Of a stretch of 34,571 nt of DNA, positions 29,177 to 34,571 are shown piece after piece; position 1 is the stretch's first letter, and the number at the start of each line of letters is the position of its first letter. Location: the NCBI RefSeq assembly GCF_001884065.1, contig NZ_MACH01000112.1, positions 1-34,571 on the forward strand, in the 5' to 3' direction. A model generated the notes under the pieces. The model saw only the letters and a list, made by a program, of their open reading frames with translations, was not told where the DNA came from and made no database searches. The position numbers and the translations under genes were made by a program. The stretch comes from Bacillus proteolyticus. Lineage in GTDB: Bacteria > Bacillota > Bacilli > Bacillales > Bacillaceae_G.

Positions 29177-30601
29177 ATGAATTTTATAAAACGCGCAATT
29201 CTCAGTATGAAAAAAAGAATAGGAACATCATTAATTTTGATGGCAGTCTTCCTGATTGTTACAAATTTAGTGCTGGCAGGATTCACAATCCAAAATGCAT
29301 CAAAAAAAGCTGCTGATGCAGCAAGAAAAAAACTAGGTGCAGATGTTACTTTAGGTCTTGATTTTGACAAATTAGGTCAACAAGCTAGGGAAACTGGCGA
29401 GATGCCTAAGCCGCCGAAGCTCAACACAAAAGAAGCAGACCAATTAGCGAAGTCCAAGCATGTAAAAGACTATAATTATATAACCAATAATTTCGGAATT
29501 GCGGATGGGTTTAAATTAGTAGGAGCTTCAGAAGGAGAAGGAAAAGGAAAAGGTAACGTTGCAATGGTGGGAGGATCAGGTTCAGGTTCAGAAATAGATA
29601 TGAATTCTTCTCTTATGATAGAAGGAGTTCGCAAGACTTTATTACAAGAAAGTTTTAAAAATGGAAAAAGTAAAATCGTTGATGGAAAACCAATTACAGA
29701 ACAGATGCAAGATCAGAATGTAGCTTTAATGGAAAAACGATTAGCGGAACAAAACAATTTGAAAGTAGGAGATAAAGTTAAAGTTCAATCAGGGGATAAG
29801 AAGGAAACTCTTGAAATTGAAATTATCGGTATTTACGAAACGAATGAGCAACCAATGGGTCAAAATCCCCCTCCTATGATGAATCCAGCTAATAAACTAT
29901 ATATGCCTTACTCTACTTTGAAAAAATTAGAAACAGATGAAGGTATGAGTAGTAGTATTCAAGTTGTGTACTTATTGAACGATCCACAAGACATTGATGC
30001 ATTTAAAAAAGAAGCAAAAAAATCTGAAATTGATTTTAATTATTTTAAGTTAGATGCACAAGATTCATTGTACAAACAAATGATTGGTCCTATCGAAAAT
30101 ATCGCTTCTACGTCTCAAATGATTATCTATATAGTATCTATTGCAGGTGCGATTATCTTAGGATTAATCATTATGTTATCAATTAAAGCACGTCGTAAGG
30201 AAATGGGGATTTTATTATCTATTGGAGAGAAAAAATGGAAACTGATGGCGCAGTTCGTAGTAGAAGTAGTATGTATCGCTATTTTAGCGTTTGGATTATC
30301 CCTAACAACAGGGGCTAAAGTTTCTAAATTTATAGGGGATAATTTACTTTCGGGTGAAATTGCTACAGCAAGCGAAGAAAAAGACAATTCACAAAATGGT
30401 AGTGTAATGATGGTTGGAGCTGGTGGTACTCCACAAAACCAAAACGAAGATCCAATTGATAAAATTGATGTAAGTGTAACGGGAGAAGATGTAGGGAAAA
30501 TGGGGGGAATTGGACTAGCTATTGCTATATTAGCAACGCTTCTTCCAGCATTATCTATTCTACGCTTAAATCCAAAACAAATTCTTTTAAAAGATGAATA
30601 A
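29177..30601 (+). CDS. ABC transporter permease, FtsX/MacB type
   Basis: 474 aa behind AAGGAGGTTAGGAAAA. One membrane helix near the N-terminus (about 18-38), a large extracytoplasmic domain (about 39-310) and three C-terminal helices (about 318-340, 360-385, 435-460) with FtsX-type motifs IKARRKEMGILLSIGEKKWK and ALSILRLNPKQILLKDE. The external domain is rich in Gly/Met/Ser loops (GGSGSGSEIDM, MGQNPPPMMNP). Such permeases do not form a classic channel; they transmit force to export or release lipoproteins, peptides or antibiotics. The ATPase gene starts 11 bp downstream. The regulator-box array upstream links it to the two-component system. Confidence 0.93.
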   Translation: MNFIKRAILSMKKRIGTSLILMAVFLIVTNLVLAGFTIQNASKKAADAARKKLGADVTLGLDFDKLGQQARETGEMPKPPKLNTKEADQLAKSKHVKDYNYITNNFGIADGFKLVGASEGEGKGKGNVAMVGGSGSGSEIDMNSSLMIEGVRKTLLQESFKNGKSKIVDGKPITEQMQDQNVALMEKRLAEQNNLKVGDKVKVQSGDKKETLEIEIIGIYETNEQPMGQNPPPMMNPANKLYMPYSTLKKLETDEGMSSSIQVVYLLNDPQDIDAFKKEAKKSEIDFNYFKLDAQDSLYKQMIGPIENIASTSQMIIYIVSIAGAIILGLIIMLSIKARRKEMGILLSIGEKKWKLMAQFVVEVVCIAILAFGLSLTTGAKVSKFIGDNLLSGEIATASEEKDNSQNGSVMMVGAGGTPQNQNEDPIDKIDVSVTGEDVGKMGGIGLAIAILATLLPALSILRLNPKQILLKDE

Positions 30602-30612
30602 GGAGGCTCGAT

Positions 30613-31299
30613 ATGGAGACGATTTTACAATTTAAAAACTTAGATTATTATTATGAAAGTAACGGGAAAAAAGTAACGATACTAGATAATGTTAATTTTT
30701 CTTTTCAAAAAGGGCATTTTTACACGATTTTAGGGCCCTCTGGATCTGGCAAAACCACAACTCTTAGCTTAGGTTGTGGGCTGGACATACCTAAAAACGG
30801 TTATGTACTATATAATGGCAAGGATATTCGAAAAATTGGTTTGGATCGATACCGTAATCAAAATGTATCCGTAATTTTCCAATCGTATAATTTGATTACC
30901 TATATGACCGCTCTTCAGAATGTACTAACGGCAATGGAAATTACAGGTGTGAAGGTACAAAATAAAAAAGCAAGAGCATTAGAATTATTAGAGAAGGTAG
31001 GGCTCACAGAAGTAGAAGCGAAACGAAATGTCTTGCAACTAAGTGGTGGACAACAACAACGTGTAGCAATTGCTCGAGCACTATCTTGCAATGTCGATTT
31101 ACTTATTGCTGATGAGCCAACAGGAAACCTTGATGGAGAAACAGCAAATGAAATTATTGAGTTGTTTCAGGAGCTCGCTCATCAAGAGGATAAATGTGTA
31201 ATTGTAGTTACGCATTCACAAGAAGTTGCAAAAAAATCGGATCGAGCAGTTTATTTAAGGAAAAAGAAGTTAGTAGTAAACGAAATTAATAATAGTTAA
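30613..31299 (+). CDS. ABC transporter ATP-binding protein, MacB/LolD type
   Basis: 228 aa behind AAGGAGGCTCG. Walker A GPSGSGKTT (41-49), Q-loop VIFQSYNLI, signature LSGGQQQRVAIARAL, Walker B LLIADEPTGNLD and the switch His in VVTHSQEVA. Length and sequence fit the LolD/MacB group that pairs with FtsX-type permeases. Together with the permease it forms a two-gene exporter operon. A run of AT-rich sequence follows; the first clear terminator lies at 31460. Confidence 0.95.
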   Translation: METILQFKNLDYYYESNGKKVTILDNVNFSFQKGHFYTILGPSGSGKTTTLSLGCGLDIPKNGYVLYNGKDIRKIGLDRYRNQNVSVIFQSYNLITYMTALQNVLTAMEITGVKVQNKKARALELLEKVGLTEVEAKRNVLQLSGGQQQRVAIARALSCNVDLLIADEPTGNLDGETANEIIELFQELAHQEDKCVIVVTHSQEVAKKSDRAVYLRKKKLVVNEINNS

Positions 31300-31459
31300 G
31301 AAAAAAGCTAATTTCGTTCTTAATTCACATAATTTTCAAAATTAAAATTTATGGCTGTTAATATTTGTTATATAATATATTTGTCAAAGCATTACCCCAG
31401 TAGTTTCTATGATGAATCTGTAAGATAGTTTGTCTCGTATATTCACCTGAAACTAAAAA

Positions 31460-31491
31460 GAACTTGTAGAGATTCCTACAAGTTCTTTTTG
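31460..31491 (+). terminator. Strong hairpin terminator
   Basis: AGAACTTGTAG - AGATTC - CTACAAGTTCT followed by TTTTG. The IS605-type left-end remnant begins directly behind it. Confidence 0.8.
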
Positions 31492-31585
31492 TTTTAACGA
31501 ATTCCTCGAAAGAATTCTCCTTCTTTAAGCGCGTGAAGGGCGTAGCCAAAAGGCTTTGCTTTTTATTTTGCCTCTGATAAAAACA
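31492..31585 (+). mobile_element. Left-end remnant of an IS605-group element
   Basis: TTTTAACG (31492-31499), CGAAAGAA and the hairpin CCTTC/GAAGG (31519-31539, with TTAAGCGCGT in the loop) match the left end at 12541-12590, and GCGTAGCCAAA and CTCTGATA also recur. No tnpB follows; only the end remains. Confidence 0.7.
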
Positions 31586-31591
31586 TATTGA

Positions 31592-31621
31592 AAAAAGACA
31601 CCTTAATGCGTCTTTTTTTTG
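31592..31621 (+). terminator. Possible terminator
   Basis: AAAAAAGAC ... GTCTTTTTT, stem about 9 bp with loop ACCTTAATGC, ending in T8. Confidence 0.5.
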
Positions 31622-31629
31622 ATCTTTTT

Positions 31630-31658
31630 ACATATTTTTCTGGAAATAGAGCATGATA
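31630..31658 (+). promoter_or_regulatory. Candidate sigma-G promoter of the SASP gene
   Basis: ACATA (31630-31634), 17 nt, CATGATA (31652-31658). Each element differs by one base from the sigma-G consensus; sigma-G control is known for SASP genes. Confidence 0.55.
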
Positions 31659-31687
31659 TTACCAAATTCAATGGAGGTGTGTAAGAA

Positions 31688-31903
31688 ATGCAAATTCGCG
31701 AAAATAATAATTCAAACGAGATTTTGGTAGGAGCTGCAGCAAGTGCAATTGAACAAATGAAGTATGAAATTGCTCAGGAGTTTGGTGTTACACTTGGACC
31801 GGATTCAACAGCACGAGCGAATGGTTCAGTAGGTGGAGAAATTACCAAACGTTTAGTGCGTATGGCGCAAGAGCAATTATCTGGTCAATATAAAATTCAC
31901 TAA
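31688..31903 (+). CDS. Alpha/beta-type small acid-soluble spore protein
   Basis: 71 aa, the usual length. It coats and protects spore DNA and is degraded at germination. Family hallmarks: a GPR protease site in YEIAQEFGV, preceded by [13 protein letters not shown], and the second conserved region [19 protein letters not shown], which binds DNA. The ATG at 31688 follows GGAGGTGTGTAAGAA. A candidate sigma-G promoter precedes and a strong terminator follows. It is a single-gene unit, complete and probably functional. Confidence 0.97.
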   Translation: MQIRENNNSNEILVGAAASAIEQMKYEIAQEFGVTLGPDSTARANGSVGGEITKRLVRMAQEQLSGQYKIH

Positions 31904-31910
31904 AGTTAAA

Positions 31911-31942
31911 GGTATATCCCATTGAAGGGATATACCTTTTTA
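31911..31942. terminator. Terminator of the SASP gene
   Basis: AGGTATATCCC - ATTGAA - GGGATATACCT followed by TTTTAATTTTTT. Confidence 0.9.
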
Positions 31943-31975
31943 ATTTTTTGAAAGAGGATAATGAAATTTTGATTG

Positions 31976-32389
31976 TTAGTTAAGCTTTGAAACTGCAAAT
32001 TTAGCTGTGAAATTCATCTTCTTCATGTACGAAGAATTTGCACCTGCTTGAAATTGTACAGAAATATTACCATCTTTTTGTGCTTTGAATACGCGACCAT
32101 ATGGTGAATTAGCATTGTAGGTGCCAATTATTTGATTATCTGCATCAAAGACCGTATAAGAAATTGGAAACCCAGAATTTTGTACAAAGACTGTAAGTTC
32201 TTCTCCTTTATTGAGATTAAATGTTTCCTTTTGAGACACTTCGTAAGAACTCATAGAGTAATATTTTGTAACTTCTTGAATTTCTAAATTTGTAGTTGCT
32301 GCACTCGCTTTTGGTGCCTCTGCTCCTGGTAAGTTCATACCTGATAGTACTGCAATTCCTAGTGCCCCTGCTAAAATAACTTTTTTCAT
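31976..32389 (-). CDS. Small secreted protein under iron (Fur) control
   Basis: 137 aa from ATG 32389, chosen because AAGGAGG lies at 32406-32400; an upstream extension with GTG at 32446 is unlikely. A signal peptide is clear: MKKVILAGALGIAVLSGMNL, with cleavage likely after ASA or at a nearby site (PKASAATTN). The mature part is a small beta-rich domain (YYSMSSYEVSQKETFNLNKG, TVFVQNSGFPISYTVFDADN, NISVQFQAG). No Cys, no anchor motif. I do not recognise the family. A near-consensus Fur box overlapping its promoter suggests expression under iron limitation. Confidence 0.8.
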   Translation of the reverse strand: MKKVILAGALGIAVLSGMNLPGAEAPKASAATTNLEIQEVTKYYSMSSYEVSQKETFNLNKGEELTVFVQNSGFPISYTVFDADNQIIGTYNANSPYGRVFKAQKDGNISVQFQAGANSSYMKKMNFTAKFAVSKLN

Positions 32390-32457
32390 AATGCTAGTTC
32401 CTCCTTTAATATATTGTGAGATTTGAAAAGGAAGTGAAAATATCACCTCCTGAAACC

Positions 32458-32486
32458 ATTATAGTTACAATGAGAATGATTTTCAA
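32458..32486 (-). promoter_or_regulatory. Sigma-A promoter with Fur box
   Basis: On the minus strand TTGAAA (32486-32481), 17 nt, TATAAT (32463-32458). The sequence 32471-32485, TGAGAATGATTTTCA, matches the 7-1-7 Fur box TGATAATNATTATCA at 13 of 15 positions (N counted as a match) and covers the spacer and -35. Confidence 0.75.
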
Positions 32487-32533
32487 TAAATGTCGATATG
32501 TAATTTTGCATACATAAGCGATATAAGGTATTC

Positions 32534-33376
32534 GGTTCTGGTGCAAAAACTATAAGATTTATGTAACTAATCTCTGAAACTTAGACATACTGATACTAGT
32601 ACTCTAAAAAAAGACGTGATCAGTATGGAAAAGCAAAACCTATTCAAGAGGAAACATTATCAGCCTGAACTAATCTTATTAACAGTAAGGTGGTACCTAC
32701 AGTACAATTTGAGCTTCCGTAACCTGGTGGAAATGATGGAGGAAAGAGGAGTATCCATTGCTCATACAACGATTATGCGCTGGGTTCATCAATATGGACC
32801 TCAATTAGAAAAGAAAGTACGACATCATCTAAAATCAACAAATGATTCATGGAGAGGCGAAGAAACCTATATTAAAGTAAAAGGGCAATGGATGTACTTA
32901 TATCGTGTGGTTGATTCAGAGGGCAATACAATTGATTTTTATCTAAGTAAATCAAGAGATAAACAAGCCGCCAAGTGTTTTTTCAAGAAAGCCCTGGCTT
33001 TTCCATACGTTTCTAAACCTCGCGTGATAACAGTAGATAAGAACCTTGCCTATCCTGTAGCAATTCAAGCGTTGAAAGAAGGCATAAAGCTAAGACAAGT
33101 TAGATATCTCAAGAATATAGTGGAACAAGATCATCGTTTTATTAAGAAACGTGTGCGTTCTATGTTAGGGTTCAAGTCTTTTGGCACAGCTATATCCATT
33201 CTTGCAGGAGTAAAAGTCATGCATATGATTAAAAAAGAACAGATTGATTTACGGGATCAGTCTGTTCAAAATCAGAAAGAATTCATCCGTCAATTGTTTG
33301 GGCTAACACATAAAATACAATTCCGCTCGAAATATATGCGCTATAGTCTCTTTTATTTTATCTTTGCACCAGAACC
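32534..33376 (+). mobile_element. IS6-family (IS240-like) element, 843 bp
   Basis: Perfect 14-bp terminal repeats: GGTTCTGGTGCAAA (32534-32547) and TTTGCACCAGAACC (33363-33376). IS240 elements are about 860 bp. The 8 bp next to the ends, AGGTATTC and TATCAAGG, do not match, so there is no target duplication; recombination or deletion between copies is likely. Confidence 0.9.
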
Positions 33377-33419
33377 TATCAAGGGGGATTCATATGGAGA
33401 AGTGCTTCACAGTCAATAA
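32625..33419 (+). CDS. IS240-like transposase, catalytic Asp replaced, altered C-terminus
   Basis: 264 aa from ATG 32625 (MEKQNLFKRKHYQPELILLT), the start known for IS240; an in-frame GTG precedes at 32616. IS6-family DDE transposase. The first acidic residue, normally Asp in W(R)xDETY, is Glu79 here (WRGEETY); D138 (VDKN) and E167 (IVEQDH) are present. About 7 residues are missing between VAIQALKEG and IKLRQVRYL compared with the IS240 sequence I remember. The frame does not stop after QLFGLT as usual but runs 43 bp beyond the right terminal repeat. The enzyme is therefore probably inactive. Confidence 0.85.
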   Translation: MEKQNLFKRKHYQPELILLTVRWYLQYNLSFRNLVEMMEERGVSIAHTTIMRWVHQYGPQLEKKVRHHLKSTNDSWRGEETYIKVKGQWMYLYRVVDSEGNTIDFYLSKSRDKQAAKCFFKKALAFPYVSKPRVITVDKNLAYPVAIQALKEGIKLRQVRYLKNIVEQDHRFIKKRVRSMLGFKSFGTAISILAGVKVMHMIKKEQIDLRDQSVQNQKEFIRQLFGLTHKIQFRSKYMRYSLFYFIFAPEPIKGDSYGEVLHSQ

Positions 33420-33538
33420 GTCAGATTGAAGGGAAAATAAATGGGGGGGATTTTTGCTTCACTTTCATTTGTTAGTTTAATAATGATATGTGGTTATTGC
33501 ATTTATAACACCTAAATTAAATACCTTTATTATCTGAT

Positions 33539-33688
33539 TTCATGTGATCAAAAAAGAATAGATTGATTTATTGGACCAGTCTATTCAAAATTAGAAAGAA
33601 TTTATTCATCAATTGTTTGGACGAGTGGCGTAAGTGCAACTCTGTTAGGGGTATATACTTTACTCTCTTTTATTTTTGCAACAGAACC
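33539..33688 (+). mobile_element. IS6-family 3' end remnant
   Basis: GTGATCAAAAAAGAATAGATTG onwards is a degraded copy of 33223-33376: the frame reads VIKKE-stop-IDLLDQSIQN-stop-KEFIHQLFGR, and a right terminal repeat TTTGCAACAGAACC (33675-33688, one mismatch) closes it. It is a decayed second copy next to the first. Confidence 0.8.
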
Positions 33689-33794
33689 ACCACCAAAATT
33701 ATCTTTTACAGTTGAAGTTTTCCAAATAATAAGTTACATTTTTAAAGTTCAAGCAACTTTATGACAGTACAAAAAGGGGAGAAATATTGTTATT

Positions 33795-34325
33795 ATGCAA
33801 AAAATGAAATGGAAGAACTATGTATGTTATTTTGTTATTCTTATGCTTCTTGTAACAGCAGTAACGGTCAAACCAGCTATCTCTAAAGCTGAGGAATCTG
33901 ATGTTAATATTACATTATTGGGTACTGCAGATATTCATGGTAGATTTATGCCTTGGGATTATGCGCTTGATGGTGCAAATATGAGTGGAGGTTTAACGCA
34001 GCTTTATACGGTTATAAAGAAGGTACGTCAAGAAAATCCGAATACCATATTATTAGATGCCGGGGACACAATTCAAGGAAACTCAGTAGAATTATTCAAT
34101 GATAAGCCACAATCGCCAATGATGGTAGCGATGAATGCAATGGGATATGATGCTTGGGCATTTGGAAATCATGAATTCAACTTTGGATTAGATACATTGA
34201 AAAAAGTTAGTGAGCAATATAAGGGAAAGACGTTAGCAGGAAACATTTATAAGAAAAATGGAGAGCGTTTTCTTCCTGCATATACGATTGTTGAAAAAGG
34301 TGGAATTATTGGCATGAATACATGA
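33795..34325 (+). pseudogene. 5'-nucleotidase / cyclic phosphodiesterase, truncated
   Basis: About 172 codons of a secreted metallophosphatase: a signal peptide (MKWKNYVCYFVILMLLVTAV to about ISKA-EE), then the calcineurin-like motifs LLGTADIHGRF, LLDAGDTIQGNS and AFGNHEFNFG. This is the N-terminal part of 2',3'-cyclic-nucleotide 2'-phosphodiesterase/3'-nucleotidase proteins, normally over 500 residues and cell-wall anchored. The frame is cut at about 34305, where TnpB sequence begins, and ends at TGA 34323-34325. Motifs after NHE and the nucleotide-binding C-terminal domain are missing, so the product cannot be functional. The start is M 33795, or M 33804. Confidence 0.85.
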
Positions 34326-34571
34326 CGAATGCTAGAAAAGATTACTTGGACAAAGTCTCAACTGAAATCATCAAAAACCACGATGTTATTGGTATAGAGG
34401 ATTTGCAAGTATCTAATATGTTAAAGAATCATAAGTTAGCAAAAGCAATTAGTGAGGTATCATGGTCACAGTTTCGAGCCATGTTGGAATATAAGGCAAA
34501 ATGGTACGGCAAACAAGTCATTGTCGTATCGAAAACATTTGCTTCAAGCCAATTATGTTCTTGTTGTGGAT
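34313..34571 (+). pseudogene. TnpB fragment, RuvC and zinc ribbon part, runs off the window
   Basis: From 34313 the plus frame reads [20 protein letters not shown], then [20 protein letters not shown] with the RuvC Glu, [18 protein letters not shown] and the first zinc-ribbon cysteines QLCSCCG at the window edge. Everything upstream of this (N-terminus and first RuvC Asp) is missing; instead the nucleotidase gene is joined. It is of a different TnpB subgroup from the intact protein at 12797. Confidence 0.85.

Noticed and set aside
1-34571. CRISPR arrays, tRNA or rRNA genes
   Set aside because: No regularly spaced identical repeats with unique spacers and no cloverleaf or rRNA-like sequence were noticed. 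The TACCnnGGTA boxes are too short and unevenly spaced for CRISPR.

Overview
The window is low-GC Firmicute DNA and almost certainly comes from the Bacillus cereus group (B. cereus / B. thuringiensis). The evidence is IS231-type (IS4 family) and IS240-type (IS6 family) elements with their characteristic terminal repeats, a tricistronic GerA-type spore germination operon, an alpha/beta-type small acid-soluble spore protein, an AbrB paralogue, and strong AGGAGG-like ribosome sites with frequent TTG/GTG starts. The density of insertion sequences, broken genes and a mobilization-like gene set suggests a large plasmid or a plasmid-like chromosomal island. I cannot tell which from sequence alone.

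Layout. 1-1000: the end of an IS231-type element, a second IS231-type end 11 bp away, and a glycine-zipper reading frame without a start. 1378-2636: a Cys-rich, metallothionein-like protein followed by a membrane protein. 3127-6888: a germinant receptor operon (A, B, C subunits) with a candidate sigma-G promoter. 6972-9387: an IS231-type element that carries two passenger genes (a membrane protein and an XRE repressor) between transposase and right end, i.e. an IS231-MIC231-like mobile cassette, followed 11 bp later by a 129-bp miniature relative. 9528-10263: decayed sequence. 10322-12268: AbrB-like regulator and a minus-strand cluster that looks like orphan immunity genes. 12404-14051: a small gene followed by a complete IS605-group element with an intact TnpB and its 3' omega-RNA region. 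14165-17023: a GC-richer beta-propeller gene, a tyrosine recombinase with a substituted catalytic Arg, and a YrdB-like membrane protein. 17024-18961: repeats, a TnpB remnant, a small spore-like gene, a CcdC-like protein, and the first codons of an SOS-controlled uvrX gene.

19070-22799 is a mobilization-like module: XRE repressor, an intergenic region with nested inverted repeats and five TACCnnGGTA boxes, a small membrane protein, an FtsK/TcpA-like ATPase, a replication-relaxation family protein and a lysozyme-like cell-wall hydrolase. No relaxase is present in the window.

23272-24153 is an epoxide-hydrolase-like enzyme flanked by copies of a short repeat. 24638-31299 forms a probable envelope-stress unit: an OmpR-type two-component system, two tiny genes, an HtrA protease and a FtsX/MacB-type ABC exporter. 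In-phase 11-bp direct repeats (core ACTCYA) precede the two-component operon, a 39-aa ORF and the ABC operon, so these are probably one regulon. 31688-34571: an alpha/beta SASP gene, an iron-regulated secreted protein with a Fur box, an IS240-like element with a substituted catalytic Asp, and a 5'-nucleotidase gene cut off by a TnpB fragment that runs out of the window.

All family assignments are from reading motifs in the translated sequence; no database search was possible.
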